Shown piece by piece: positions 8,102 to 17,529 of a stretch of 64,000 nucleotides of DNA; the first letter of the stretch is position 1, and every line of letters begins with the position of its first letter. A program made the position numbers and the translations under genes. Source of the DNA: Desulfopila sp. IMCC35008 (GTDB lineage: Bacteria; Desulfobacterota; Desulfobulbia; Desulfobulbales; Desulfocapsaceae). The notes under the pieces were generated by a model. The model did no database searches. It saw only the letters and a list, made by a program, of their open reading frames with translations, and had not been told where the DNA came from. Location: assembly GCF_010646885.2 (NCBI RefSeq), contig NZ_CP050700.1, positions 4,800,501 through 4,864,500 on the forward strand, read 5' to 3'.

Positions 8102-9337
8102 CTAGTCAAGTTCGTATTCGAGCATTTTTGTGGTCGAATACACCACATCCCCCTTGCCGCCGCTGATAAAGTAGGAGAGGGTGGCCTCAATCTCCACCTT
8201 CTCCACATCGGTATCAAAGTGAATCAGGTACTGTTCCTTCCGGGTCTGCAAGGGCTGCAGGGTCAGATCGACGATCTCCTTGATCTGCCAGGCCCCATAG
8301 CGCATCCTCTGCTGGAGATCCTTACCGATCTCCCAGTAGTTTTTCCTGGTGGTAAAAAGCACTTGTTTCTCAGCATCCTTCTCGTCCGGATTAATGGCGG
8401 TCACTTCCAGGACCACTTTGCCTGACCACAGTCAGCCATCCGGCACACGGTGACCCGTCTTGTTTTCAATAAAGGCAGTTACCACAGCACTGGGTACCCA
8501 TTTTGAAGGATCTTTCTTGCCTTCAAGCTGGCCTGGCAAGTGACCATAACCGGAAATTTCCACGTTAAAGCCAAGCCCTTCTTTCACGGTCTCAAGATCA
8601 TGCCCGCCCGGGAAGAGATGCCCCTTTTTCATGTGACACTCCTGACAGGTTTTCGCACCGCCCTGGGCGACATAGCTGTTCTGGTAGCTTCCTGACAGGG
8701 TATTACACTGAATCATCTCTCCGTCAGGTGCATTATAAATTCCATGACACTGCATGCAAAATGATGACCGGGTAATATCGGCCAGCTCCAGTGTCTCGTG
8801 GGCATCCCCGGCATCTTCGCCGTTTGGCCCATACATCATGCCTTTTTCCGGAGGACCATTGAACCCATCAGCAACCGTACCAGCCTTCAGGTTGTGACAA
8901 CTTATACAGCCAATCTTCAGCTTACCAAGCTCCTCTTGGGCCGCCTCACCCTCTGCCGTCCCCTTCTCCTTGAAGGCTGTAACGATCATCTCACCGATCT
9001 CAACCGCAAGTTTTTCCGAGGCATAGTTGACAACCGGGGCATGGCAATCAAGACACTTCAAGACCTGCCCTTTTGTAAGGGGGGTCTCCCACTCTTTTTT
9101 CAGCCCGATTTCGATAAAGTTGTGCATCCCCTTCAATGAGGAAACGACTGATTTAGCGTGCCAGGAATCGGCCCACTGGGCGTGGATCTCTTCATGACAC
9201 TCCATACAGCTGGACTCATCGAACATGGTCAACAGCTCATCAATGGAATCGGCCATCTTCTCCTCTGCCGACAGTTGTAATGGCACGGAGAACAGCAGTA
9301 CCATCAGCAACGGCACAATAAACCTGTTTCGTTTCAT
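8102..9337 (-). CDS. Periplasmic pentahaem cytochrome c with in-frame TGA (candidate selenoprotein)
   Basis: Read through, the gene gives 411 residues. It starts at ATG 9337 behind GGAGGGG with a signal peptide (FIVPLLMVLLFSVPLQLSA). Five CxxCH haem sites are seen: CMECH, CLDCH, CISCH, CMQCH and CQECH. At codon 302 (8434-8432) the frame meets TGA in the context GHRVPDG-TGA-LWSGKVVLEV, then continues with good coding sequence for 109 codons to TAG at 8102. The sequence on both sides fits one domain (ENKTGHRVPDG is a segment seen in multihaem cytochromes), so TGA is either selenocysteine or a recent nonsense mutation. A stem GTGGTC/GACCGC with an 8-nt loop lies 15 nt after the TGA, a possible SECIS. 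The protein is probably a periplasmic electron carrier or reductase; the partner is unknown. Confidence 0.8.
8397..8434 (-). promoter_or_regulatory. Candidate bacterial SECIS next to in-frame TGA
   Basis: On the minus strand, TGA (8434-8432) is followed after 15 nt by GTGGTC (8416-8411), an 8-nt loop (8410-8403) and GACCGC (8402-8397), a 6-bp stem with one G-U pair. The whole is 38 nt, like the fdhF SECIS. An alternative, nearer stem TCAGG/CCTGG also exists. SelB recognition cannot be judged by eye, so this is only a candidate. Confidence 0.35.
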
Positions 9338-9517
9338 ATCCCCTCCGTCTGTAATGTTACACTGATCTTTCTGCATACCCATCCACCTTGAAGGCACACA
9401 GCCTGTCACCACACGCAATATAGCATACCGGGAAGAACCAATGTTACATTGTATCACAACCGAACTGGCCAATAGAAGTTAATTCAAAGGAAATACCGAT
9501 ACCAGCAGAGAACAACG

Positions 9518-9560
9518 CCTGAAAACAAAGAGACCACCTCCTGAGAGCACAGAAGGTGGT
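9518..9560 (-). terminator. Rho-independent terminator of the lipoprotein gene
   Basis: On the minus strand ACCACCT (9560-9554) and AGGTGGT (9539-9533) form a 7-bp stem with a 14-nt loop, followed by CTCTTTGTTTTC. It lies 11 bp past the stop of the lipoprotein gene that ends at 9572. Confidence 0.6.
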
Positions 9561-9571
9561 GGAGAGTTACT

Positions 9572-10183
9572 TTACATGAGCTGCTTTTTCTTCATATCTG
9601 CAACAATCATCCTGACAAGCTTATTAATGTAGTCTCGTGTCATGACAGGGTCTTTCGATTCTGTCACGGCAGACCAGAGAAGCTTTCCGGATTGCACATC
9701 ATACAACCAGGAAACCAGTTTCATCCTGGTTGTGTTTGTGGTTGACTGTTTCAGTACAGGATTAAAAAAGATCGGATCCGCCTCAAGGACATCCAGGGTG
9801 TCATATTTGCGTCCTGTCGCCAGCTGCTCGAAAGTTTTTACCGAGACATCCGACAAGCGGGTCACCAGCAGGGCTTTCGAACCGGTTAGTCCTATGGCGG
9901 CGATAACATCGTCATAGCTTACCGGCTTCCCACCTTCAGTCACGGTATATCCGGGAACAGCTGTCAAACCTTCGCCTTGCAGCAGGGTGACATACGAATC
10001 CTCAAACAGCCTTCTGACGGTATCCTGATGGGTGACAGCGACCACCAGGACATCCCCCTGGACAGTACCTGCCGCAGGATCGGACCATGAAGAGACCAGA
10101 CGATTCGAGGCACACCCGGCCAGCAGTAAGAGACAAAATAAAAAGCACAGAAAAAGAGAAAAACGGCGGGGTTGATGGTTCAT
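9572..10183 (-). CDS. Outer-membrane lipoprotein, DUF4136-like
   Basis: A 203-residue exported lipoprotein: basic N-terminus, hydrophobic stretch and the lipobox LLLAGC with Cys near residue 23. The mature start NRLVSSWSDPAAG resembles DUF4136/GNA1162-like lipoproteins, which begin with a similar V-x-x-x-W-x-x-P. A conserved-looking SWLYDVQSGKLLWSAVTES follows near residue 160, and the end is basic. No enzyme motif is seen. ATG 10183 was chosen with GAGGAT upstream. It has its own terminator, so it is probably a single-gene unit. Confidence 0.72.
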   Translation of the reverse strand: MNHQPRRFSLFLCFLFCLLLLAGCASNRLVSSWSDPAAGTVQGDVLVVAVTHQDTVRRLFEDSYVTLLQGEGLTAVPGYTVTEGGKPVSYDDVIAAIGLTGSKALLVTRLSDVSVKTFEQLATGRKYDTLDVLEADPIFFNPVLKQSTTNTTRMKLVSWLYDVQSGKLLWSAVTESKDPVMTRDYINKLVRMIVADMKKKQLM

Positions 10184-10279
10184 AATTTTATCCTCAGGAA
10201 ACAAAAGTATTCAAGCCAGTGCTTTCCACAATACATTCTGTAGTACCTGATATCAACCCCGCCTTGTTTCCCCCTTCAC

Positions 10280-10519
10280 TTATCTCTTATCCCGGCCACC
10301 TCCGCCTCGACCACCTCGTCCGCCACGACAGCGCCCATCATTTGCTCCCTGACCTCTGCGTAAGCCCCTTCCCTGGCCTTGGCCCCGGTCGATACTGTCC
10401 GGTAAAGGTGTGGATGTCTCGGTTCCGTCACGTTCCTGACTATCTCGTCCGCACCTTCCCATACCCCTTCCCTTTACGGGTCCTTGTCCCTGGGGTCCTG
10501 TTTTGTCTTGATTCGGCAT
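10280..10519 (-). CDS. DUF5320-family Gly/Arg-rich small protein
   Basis: A 79-residue, low-complexity protein starting MPNQDKTGPQGQGPVKGRGM and followed by GRCGRD, the pattern of DUF5320 proteins of anaerobes (M-P-x-x-D-x-T-G-P-x-G-x-G-P...G-R-G). The rest is Gly/Arg/Gln repeats. It has a strong AGGAGG ribosome site. The function of the family is unknown; its members often lie near NifX/NifB-like dinitrogenase iron-molybdenum cofactor proteins and PadR regulators, and here a PadR gene is just upstream on the same strand (68 bp). Confidence 0.75.
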   Translation of the reverse strand: MPNQDKTGPQGQGPVKGRGMGRCGRDSQERDGTETSTPLPDSIDRGQGQGRGLRRGQGANDGRCRGGRGGRGGGGRDKR

Positions 10520-10587
10520 TGCGGCCTCCTTATCCCACTCGGGATTGTTAAATTATCCGTCCGGCGCTGGTACCTCACTGCCAGGCG

Positions 10588-10989
10588 TCATCTTTGCCGA
10601 GACTGCTTGTCATGTGCCGCCAGAAGCCGGTCGATCTCTTCCCTGGAGCGTTTGAGATCCACAACCCAACGCTCCAGCTGCAGCCGCCCTTCTTCTGTCA
10701 GGTGATACATCTTCCGTCTCGGACCACGGCTTGTATCTCCCTCATAGGAATTGACAAAGCCGTTTACTTCCATATCTTTCATCAACCTGTAGATTATACT
10801 TGGGTCATACTCCTCCGCATCCTCCATAAATTGCCCCAGACCCAGAAGCAACTCATAACCATGCTTATCCTGGTCATTGAGCTGCAGCAAGATACATGGC
10901 TGCAGGAAGCCTAACATCCTTCTCCTTTTCCCTTTGCCTCGACCACCTCGTCCGCGACCTCGCCCAGGCGCTAAACCTTTTCCTCGCAT
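10588..10989 (-). CDS. PadR-family transcriptional regulator with Gly/Arg-rich N-terminus
   Basis: A 133-residue winged-helix regulator. The PadR core begins near residue 26 (FLQPCILLQLNDQDKHGYEL), continues with DPSIIYRLMKDMEVNGFV and ends in PRRKMYHLTEEGRLQLERWV, a textbook PadR winged helix. It is preceded by about 20 residues rich in Gly, Arg and Lys (GRGRGGRGKGKRRR) that are unusual for PadR and echo the DUF5320 neighbour. ATG 10989 was chosen because GGGAGG lies just upstream; an ATG four codons earlier is possible. It probably represses the DUF5320 gene and itself. Confidence 0.85.
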   Translation of the reverse strand: MRGKGLAPGRGRGRGGRGKGKRRRMLGFLQPCILLQLNDQDKHGYELLLGLGQFMEDAEEYDPSIIYRLMKDMEVNGFVNSYEGDTSRGPRRKMYHLTEEGRLQLERWVVDLKRSREEIDRLLAAHDKQSRQR

Positions 10990-11020
10990 TAGACCTCCCA
11001 TTTGATCCTGTTTAATTCCA

Positions 11021-11056
11021 GATTAGTCATCTATAGATACTATGTCAATAGTCATC
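11021..11056. promoter_or_regulatory. Candidate PadR operator region
   Basis: The palindrome ATCTATAGAT at 11029-11038 is flanked by TAGT and ACTA, and AGTCATC is repeated at 11025-11031 and 11050-11056. This lies 32-67 bp upstream of the PadR start, where an autoregulatory operator would be expected. Symmetry and position only. Confidence 0.35.
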
Positions 11057-11241
11057 ATATCACTAATTCATCATTCAAAGTGCCCTTTCTCTCACCGCTC
11101 TATTGACGTAATAATGACAGCAGGGTACGATTGCAATATTCACAAATCATACCGGACAGTTGAATATACCCTCCTGAAGATTAACGCTCTGAAAACAGGC
11201 CATACGCCCTTGGAAAGGCCGACAATATATTGGAGTTTCAC

Positions 11242-12951
11242 ATGATTCACCACGTTGAAGTACAGGTTCTCATCCTGCTTCTTATCGCCTCGCTGGTCGG
11301 CATATTTGCCCAACGGATACGATTGCCGTATACCCTGGCGTTAGTCCTTGCGGGTCTGGCGCTCAGCTTTGTTAAACTCGAGGCCCTCAGTGGCGTCAAC
11401 CTGACAGCAGATCTGTTGATGCTGCTGTTCCTGCCGCCACTTTTGTTCGAGGCAGCTTACCATCTCCCGTTCGAGGATTTTAAGAAAAACAGGGCGCACA
11501 TCCTGTTCCTGGCCCTGGCAGGAGTGCTCATCGCAACCACACTCACCGCCGTCGGTTCGTTCGGTGTCTTTCACACCCTGGGCCTCTTCAGCAGCTTCAA
11601 CTGGGCTCATGCTTTCCTGTTTGCAGCTGTCGTCTCGGCAACAGACCCGATCAGCGTTCTTGCCCTGTTTAAGGAAATGGGGGCCCCAAAACGTCTCTAC
11701 CAGGTGGTTGAAGGCGAATCACTCATCAACGACGGTGTCGCTGTTGTCATCTTTGCCATTGTTATCGCTGTTGTTGGCCTGCCCTCTAATCATGGGCCGG
11801 CAACCCCATTAAACGGCCTCCAGGAAACAGTGGCATTTGCCTGTGTCACCTTTATCAAGACAGCACTCGGCGGCATTCTGGTTGGTGCCGGCATCGGCGG
11901 ACTTGCCAGCTTTATGACCCGCCAGGTGGACGACCACCTGATAGAGATCACACTCACCACCCTTGTGGCCTGGGGATCATTCCTGATAGCCGAGGAGTTA
12001 CACGTCTCTGGTGTACTGTCGACCGTAACAGCAGGAGTCCTGATGGGATCGTTCGGTAAAAATTTCGGCATGAGCGCCTCCACCCGTGTAGCCGTTCAGG
12101 ATTTCTGGCAGTACATGGGATTTCTCTCCAACTCCTTTATTTTTCTACTGGTGGGTCTTGAACTTGACCCGGCTGCCTTTCTCCGCAACCTGCCTGCCGT
12201 GCTGCTTGCTTTCCTGGTTGTTGTCCTGGCCCGGGCAATTGTTGTCTATACGGGTATCCCGATTGTTGATTTTTTCACCACCCCATTGCCAAGTACATGG
12301 AGGCACATACTGGTCTGGGGCGGCCTGCGCGGATCGCTCTCGATGGTACTCATCCTTGGTCTTCCTGCCGATTTTACCGGTCGATCCTTTCTTATCAATC
12401 TGGTTTTCGGCGTGGTATCCGTATCCCTTTTCCTGCAAGGGCTCACCATGGCTCCGCTCATGAAACGGCTCGGCCTGGCACCTGACTTACGAAGTACGAA
12501 CAAGGATTACGAGCTGGCTCGTGCCCGCTCACTCTCCTACCGGGAAGTAATCCATGAAGCACAGAAAAAAATAGATCGCGGAATCCCTAATGAAACAAGC
12601 TACCGCAAAGTGCTCAGCTATTACAGTGACGCCCGCGAGAAGGCTCTCACCGAGATTGCCGAATACGGTGAAACCCTGGCAATGCCGAAACAATTGCTGG
12701 ATGCTGCCAAATCCCTGGCCATGACAGAACGGGAGGCCCTCTCCCATGCCCTGTCTACCGAGATGATTTCATCGACGACCTGCGCAGAGTTGCTCAATGA
12801 CATCAATCAGAGGATGGATGAGCTCGAAAGCGCCGCACAGGACGGTGAGGAACAATTACAGGAGGCTTTCGAACGTATCTATGGAGCCAGAACTGATGAG
12901 AACGAACATTTTCCAGAACAGGAAGCCCCATCCGCCTTCCAGGGCGGATAG
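11242..12951 (+). CDS. CPA1-family Na+/H+ antiporter
   Basis: A 569-residue inner-membrane antiporter with about 12 transmembrane segments in the first 410 residues and a soluble tail of about 150 residues. Family marks are VVSATDPISVLALFKEMG with the Asp of the ion site, then VEGESLINDGVAVVIF, and a late LVWGGLRGSLSMVLILGL with the conserved Arg. It exchanges internal Na+ (or K+) for H+. The tail is helical and acidic (ELESAAQDGEEQLQEAFE) and may be regulatory. ATG 11242 was chosen because TTGGAG lies 7 bp before it. It is a single gene and converges with metF. Confidence 0.92.
   Translation: MIHHVEVQVLILLLIASLVGIFAQRIRLPYTLALVLAGLALSFVKLEALSGVNLTADLLMLLFLPPLLFEAAYHLPFEDFKKNRAHILFLALAGVLIATTLTAVGSFGVFHTLGLFSSFNWAHAFLFAAVVSATDPISVLALFKEMGAPKRLYQVVEGESLINDGVAVVIFAIVIAVVGLPSNHGPATPLNGLQETVAFACVTFIKTALGGILVGAGIGGLASFMTRQVDDHLIEITLTTLVAWGSFLIAEELHVSGVLSTVTAGVLMGSFGKNFGMSASTRVAVQDFWQYMGFLSNSFIFLLVGLELDPAAFLRNLPAVLLAFLVVVLARAIVVYTGIPIVDFFTTPLPSTWRHILVWGGLRGSLSMVLILGLPADFTGRSFLINLVFGVVSVSLFLQGLTMAPLMKRLGLAPDLRSTNKDYELARARSLSYREVIHEAQKKIDRGIPNETSYRKVLSYYSDAREKALTEIAEYGETLAMPKQLLDAAKSLAMTEREALSHALSTEMISSTTCAELLNDINQRMDELESAAQDGEEQLQEAFERIYGARTDENEHFPEQEAPSAFQGG
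12930..12949. other. 7-bp hairpin at the antiporter stop codon
   Basis: ATCCGCC (12930-12936) and GGCGGAT (12943-12949) pair around a 6-nt loop that overlaps the antiporter stop. It lies between convergent genes and may be part of a terminator, but no T-run follows on either strand. Confidence 0.35.
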
Positions 12952-12999
12952 CGGAATGGAGCCTGGGGGACAGGAGAAGGAAGGGAAAACCAGCAGGCG

Positions 13000-14505
13000 T
13001 CAAGCCGCTTTCTGGTTTCTCTGGTGATCCCGATCAAGATGGAAATTGATCCAGGAAGAGGTATTTTTCAACTCCCAGAGACGCGGGGGGACGAACTCTG
13101 CTGAGAGCTTTTCATCTTCATTATGTTTTTTCATCCGGTAGAACGCCCGCACCCAGACGCAGTATTTATCGGTGTTTACCTCGCAGTAACCATGCCTGCT
13201 CCCACCGCAGGCACCGTTCCTGGTATGTTTCGGACAACCGGATTCAGGACAGAGAAAGCCAACATGCTGTATTCCGCAATCACCGCACCCTTGACAGGAC
13301 AGCAACAGCTTCTTGAATGGGTCCTCCAGAAAAGACTTCAACATCCATGAGACATTATTCTTATCGAGTGAAGTGGAAATTTTCTTATAAAACGGCGCAA
13401 GAGATGCGGACTTATCGAAAAACAGGTCATGGGCAGTACGTAGGAACACATAGTGAAAATCTTCGGTAAACCTGATCTTCAGCTCCTCTTTGGACGGTTT
13501 CGGCTGTTGCTCTTTTTCCTTATTGCCATAGAGGTAAAAATCTTTCGGCTCCCGCACCTTAAAATCCTCGACATATTGACGCCAGTCATCACCGATCTCT
13601 TCAATCCTGTCGAGAATTCTGCCAACCGTATCAAAGCTTTTGTGGATACCACCCAGATGAATCCCGTTATAGCCGATACCCTTCAGGATTGCGCCGAGTC
13701 GCGCTGTACGTTCCTCTGCAGCGGCAGGACCGTTTTTTTGCACCTCATACTCTTCAACTATATTCTTGTAGAGCTGCCGGGGGACGTACACTCCGGGCAC
13801 CCGGCCTTTATGCATGACGCCGGCCGCCCCTTTGGTAAGGTGGTAAAGAGAGGCCAGGACAGGCATTTCGATCCCGTTCTCGCGGTTATGCAAAAGAAGT
13901 TCTTCATACTTGTCTATATCGTAACCGAGCTGGGTAATGGCAAAAGTAGCACCGGCGTCTCTTTTGAGCTGGAGCTTACGATACTGAACCCAGGTCTCGG
14001 CTTCAGTATACTTAAAAGGTGATACAGCACAGCCGGTAACAAAAATATCGGTATGACTGGTACGAAGAAAACGCCTGTTCAGATCGTTCAGCATTGAGGT
14101 GAGCACAACCGAGTCAAAATCAAACACCGGGGTGCCCCGACCGCCAAACCCTGTACCGGAATAGTCTCCCGTCAGAGCCAGAATGTTTTTCATGCCCATA
14201 CGCGCCAGTTGCAGGGCCCGACTCTCCATACCGACCCGATTCGTATCCCTGCAGGTGAAATGAACAATGACATCCAACCCGTATTCGAGAAGCTCACTGC
14301 CGAGGGCATCAGGGCTGAGCGCCGGATTCCCCCCGGGGTTATCCGTTATAGAGACCGCTGTGATTCGCCCATCATCATAGGCATCCCGGGAGATACCCAC
14401 TAACTGGTCAATTGCTGTCCCGTGTACATCCCTTCCGGGAACCAGCTCGAGGGTTACGACAAACTTGTCGGGGGTTGAAATATCATCATTAAAATTACGA
14501 TTCAC
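13000..14505 (-). CDS. metF: Methylenetetrahydrofolate reductase fused to a cysteine-rich C-terminal domain (MetF-MetV type)
   Basis: A 501-residue protein. Residues 1-310 are a MetF TIM barrel (FVVTLELVPGRD at the start, then VIVHFTCRDTNRVGMESRAL and NILALTGDYSGTG, which fit the flavin and folate sites). Residues about 404-450 are a cysteine-rich domain (CQGCGDCG, CPESGCPKH, GACGGSRHGYC) of the MTHFR C-terminal/MetV type found in acetogens and other anaerobes, where it binds Fe-S or zinc and links the reductase to its electron donor. The fusion is therefore likely to serve the methyl branch of the Wood-Ljungdahl pathway, alone or along with methionine synthesis. It starts with GTG behind GAGGAG. 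No other pathway genes lie next to it. Confidence 0.88.
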   Translation of the reverse strand: MNRNFNDDISTPDKFVVTLELVPGRDVHGTAIDQLVGISRDAYDDGRITAVSITDNPGGNPALSPDALGSELLEYGLDVIVHFTCRDTNRVGMESRALQLARMGMKNILALTGDYSGTGFGGRGTPVFDFDSVVLTSMLNDLNRRFLRTSHTDIFVTGCAVSPFKYTEAETWVQYRKLQLKRDAGATFAITQLGYDIDKYEELLLHNRENGIEMPVLASLYHLTKGAAGVMHKGRVPGVYVPRQLYKNIVEEYEVQKNGPAAAEERTARLGAILKGIGYNGIHLGGIHKSFDTVGRILDRIEEIGDDWRQYVEDFKVREPKDFYLYGNKEKEQQPKPSKEELKIRFTEDFHYVFLRTAHDLFFDKSASLAPFYKKISTSLDKNNVSWMLKSFLEDPFKKLLLSCQGCGDCGIQHVGFLCPESGCPKHTRNGACGGSRHGYCEVNTDKYCVWVRAFYRMKKHNEDEKLSAEFVPPRLWELKNTSSWINFHLDRDHQRNQKAA

Positions 14506-14827
14506 CGCACATCTCCTCTAAAAGACACCTGCAACAACTCTCTGATTTTCACCAAACACACGAACTCCACATACCACATCGTGGTACTTTTTGCATGTTT
14601 TTTCTTTTACTCTTTGTCAAGCAACAAACGTAGCCAACTGATTATATATTCTTTGTTCACTAAATAAATCGGTAGGAGTTGTACCCTTGGAATTTTCCTG
14701 ATAGGATTCTCCCCACAACCTTTTAAACCAAATCAATGACCAGTCCAGCAGACTACCCTTCCGGTCTGGAGCTGCACGTATTGTCGTTACAGTTAAAAAC
14801 ACGATCACGCCTTCGGGCAGATTCCTT
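14506..14827. other. Divergent intergenic region, metF / hybrid kinase
   Basis: A 322-bp gap between two divergent genes that must contain both promoters. A 6-bp inverted repeat TACCAC (14572-14577) / GTGGTA (14581-14586) is followed on the plus strand by a T-rich stretch, so it could be an operator or an attenuator-like hairpin for plus-strand transcripts. A 63-codon minus-strand frame here has no ribosome site and looks random. Confidence 0.4.
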
Positions 14828-17470
14828 ATGAAATTTTTTCACGGTTCAATTCGCAAAAAGCTGGTGGCACTTGTCTTTGTTGCGACCTTACCGGTGTTTC
14901 TCGTCCTCCTGGGTACAGAATTCAGAAGCAGCCAGCAGCAGCTGGCATTCGCCAAAAAAGATACAGCCCTTTACCTGAACGGCTTTGCCGAACTTCAAAA
15001 CAGAATCACCAACTCCACTGAAACACTATTGCGGACTGTTGCTTCCATGCCCGCTATCCGCAACATGGATGAGGAACAATCACGAATCGTCCTCTCTACC
15101 CTGCTTGAAACAAATCCGATATATACCAATGTCATCCTGGTAAATAATAGTGGAGACGTCATTGCCGCCGGGAAAAACAACGACAAGACCAAATCGTTTA
15201 ATTTTGGTGACAGAAAGCAGTTCCTGGATGCCATCTCGAAAAGAGAATTCTCGTCAGGAGAATTCGCCATCGGAAAATCATCACAGAAACCGATCTTCCC
15301 TTTTGGCATGCCGGTACTTAATGAATACGGCGCGTCGGCCGGGGCTCTCATTATCGGTGTCAGCCTTGCCCACTATGGCAAACTTTTTGAGGAGGGCAAC
15401 TATCCGCAGGATACCTTTATCGGGCTCTGTGATCACAATGGTACGAGACTTTTCCGTCACCCGGCTTCCAAAAAGACTCCAATAGGTTTATCAATCAAAC
15501 CGGATGTCTTCCAGACGGCTCTTGATAAAGGGGAAAAGGGATCAATTCATACGAAGTCCTCCGACGGCCGGGAACGGGTAATCCTTTTCGAGCCGATCAG
15601 GCTCAAGGAAGGTGCTTCACCGTACATCTACATGTTTATGGGATTCGATTATCAGTTGCTTAAGGCAGAGGGACAGGCGATCCTCTACAGACTCCTTATA
15701 ATTTCTTTTCTATCACTGACTTTAGCCCTCGGCATCGCCTGGTTTCTCGGCAACAAAAGCATAGCCGGTCGAATCGGCAAGCTGTCCCGTGTAACAACTC
15801 GATTCAGCAGGGGAGAAAAGGAAGTATCATCCGATATCGATTACAAGGATGGTGAAATCGGCGAGCTGGCCCGCGCTTTTGACAACATGGTCACCATCAT
15901 TCGACAAAGAGAGGATGAGCGAAACGATGCCTTAAAAAGGCTCGGCACAAGCGAACAACGATTCCGGGAACTCATTGAAGATGTCTCCGCCATAGCCATC
16001 TGTAGCTTTAATGAGCAGAGGATCGTTACTTTCTGGAACCCGGCGAGTGAAGAATTGTACGGCTATACCAAGGAGGAGGCGATAGGGGCTTCTATCGATG
16101 ACCTTATCGTCCCCAAAGACCAACAAAGGGAACAGAAAATCCTGCAAACGAGATGGCTGGAAGAAGGAGTCAGGATACCCTCCAGGGAAATGCTGATGAC
16201 AAGCAAATCAGGGGAGAATGTATCGGTTTTCTCCTCCCATGTGATGCAGGTCACGGAGGCTGGCAGAGAAATATTCAATATGGATATCGACCTGACCCCC
16301 ATCAAAGCAGCAGAAAAAGAAAAAAGCGAATTGCTTTCCCAGCTTAACCAAGCCCAAAAGATGGATGCCATCGGCCAGCTTGCAGGTGGCATTGCGCACG
16401 ACTTCAACAACATGCTAGGCGGCATACTCGGGGCCAGCGAGCTACTCTCTTTTCATTTACCAGACGAGCCCAAGGCTCGACAGTTACAGCAGATTATCGT
16501 CCAATCCGCAAACCGGGCTGCCAATCTTACCAGTAAACTCCTGACCTTCTCCCGCAGCTCGAACAAGGCATCATCAGCTGTCGACCTCCATGAAATCATA
16601 GCTGAGTCGGCAACTATTCTGGAGAACACCATTGATCGCCGCATCACGGTAGAAGTCGATTTCGGCGCAGAAAACAGCAGGGTTGTCGGTGACCATGCTC
16701 AATTGCAAAGTGTTATTTTAAACCTCGGCATCAATGGGTCACATGCAATGCCGAACGGTGGGAACCTTTCTATTTCTACTCGCAACACCGAGCTTGATGA
16801 GATGTTCTGCGAACTCTCCACTTTTGACCTCAATCCAGGACCATATATTGAGATCGAGGTACGCGATACCGGTACCGGTATTCCCAAAGAAAACCTGACC
16901 AAGATCTTCGAACCATTTTTCACGACCAAGGACCCTGATAAAGGGACCGGACTTGGGTTGGCTGCGGCCTACGGATCGATCAAGCAACATGACGGTGCCA
17001 TTTCCGTCTATAGTGAATCAGGTAGTGCAACCACCTTCAATATTCTGTTGCCTCTCACCGATACGGAACATCAAGTCTCCCCAAAAGGAAAAACTTTACA
17101 GAAGGGTGAGGGAACCATCCTGGTAGTGGATGACGAAGAGGTCATGCGTATCACTGCAAAAGCAATCCTTGAAGACCTCGGTTACGAAGTCGTGCTTGCA
17201 GAGAACGGGGAAAGGGCGTTAAACATCTACCAACAGGATCCGGAACGTTTCAGCCTGGTCCTCCTCGACATGATCATGCCCGTCATGAACGGCAAGGACT
17301 GTTTTATCGCGCTCAAGACCGTCAACCCGGCTGTTCGGGTCATTCTCTCTTCCGGTTTTACCAGGGAGCAGGATCTCAAGGAGATGAAAGAAAGAGGGCT
17401 GAACAGTTTTATCCGCAAACCCTACAGGAGCATCCTGCTCAGTGAAGCTGTTTACGAAGCACTTCAATAA
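14828..17470 (+). CDS. Membrane hybrid histidine kinase (Cache-HAMP-PAS-HisKA-HATPase-REC)
   Basis: An 880-residue sensor. The first helix (LVALVFVATLPVFLVLLGTE) and a second near residue 295 (LLIISFLSLTLALGIAWFLG) flank a periplasmic double-Cache-like domain. Then come HAMP (about 310-365), PAS (about 380-500, ending near the FNMDIDLTPIKAAE run), the HisKA dimerisation helix with phospho-acceptor H524 in AGGIAHDFNNML, an ATPase domain with DTGTGIPKENL and GTGLGLAAAYG, and a C-terminal receiver with D814 in VLLDMIMPVMNG. It senses a periplasmic ligand and can pass phosphate within itself; the output partner is not nearby. The HDFNN type of H-box is common in delta-proteobacterial kinases. Confidence 0.93.
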   Translation: MKFFHGSIRKKLVALVFVATLPVFLVLLGTEFRSSQQQLAFAKKDTALYLNGFAELQNRITNSTETLLRTVASMPAIRNMDEEQSRIVLSTLLETNPIYTNVILVNNSGDVIAAGKNNDKTKSFNFGDRKQFLDAISKREFSSGEFAIGKSSQKPIFPFGMPVLNEYGASAGALIIGVSLAHYGKLFEEGNYPQDTFIGLCDHNGTRLFRHPASKKTPIGLSIKPDVFQTALDKGEKGSIHTKSSDGRERVILFEPIRLKEGASPYIYMFMGFDYQLLKAEGQAILYRLLIISFLSLTLALGIAWFLGNKSIAGRIGKLSRVTTRFSRGEKEVSSDIDYKDGEIGELARAFDNMVTIIRQREDERNDALKRLGTSEQRFRELIEDVSAIAICSFNEQRIVTFWNPASEELYGYTKEEAIGASIDDLIVPKDQQREQKILQTRWLEEGVRIPSREMLMTSKSGENVSVFSSHVMQVTEAGREIFNMDIDLTPIKAAEKEKSELLSQLNQAQKMDAIGQLAGGIAHDFNNMLGGILGASELLSFHLPDEPKARQLQQIIVQSANRAANLTSKLLTFSRSSNKASSAVDLHEIIAESATILENTIDRRITVEVDFGAENSRVVGDHAQLQSVILNLGINGSHAMPNGGNLSISTRNTELDEMFCELSTFDLNPGPYIEIEVRDTGTGIPKENLTKIFEPFFTTKDPDKGTGLGLAAAYGSIKQHDGAISVYSESGSATTFNILLPLTDTEHQVSPKGKTLQKGEGTILVVDDEEVMRITAKAILEDLGYEVVLAENGERALNIYQQDPERFSLVLLDMIMPVMNGKDCFIALKTVNPAVRVILSSGFTREQDLKEMKERGLNSFIRKPYRSILLSEAVYEALQ

Positions 17471-17529
17471 ACACAGCTAAACGATAGTCGGGAACATCTT
17501 TGTCCACGACGAAGCTCTCTCGGCCGATA

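Noticed and set aside
14617..14808. A 63-codon minus-strand open frame between metF and the hybrid kinase
   Set aside because: It has no ribosome site and no resemblance to any family, and lies in a divergent promoter gap.
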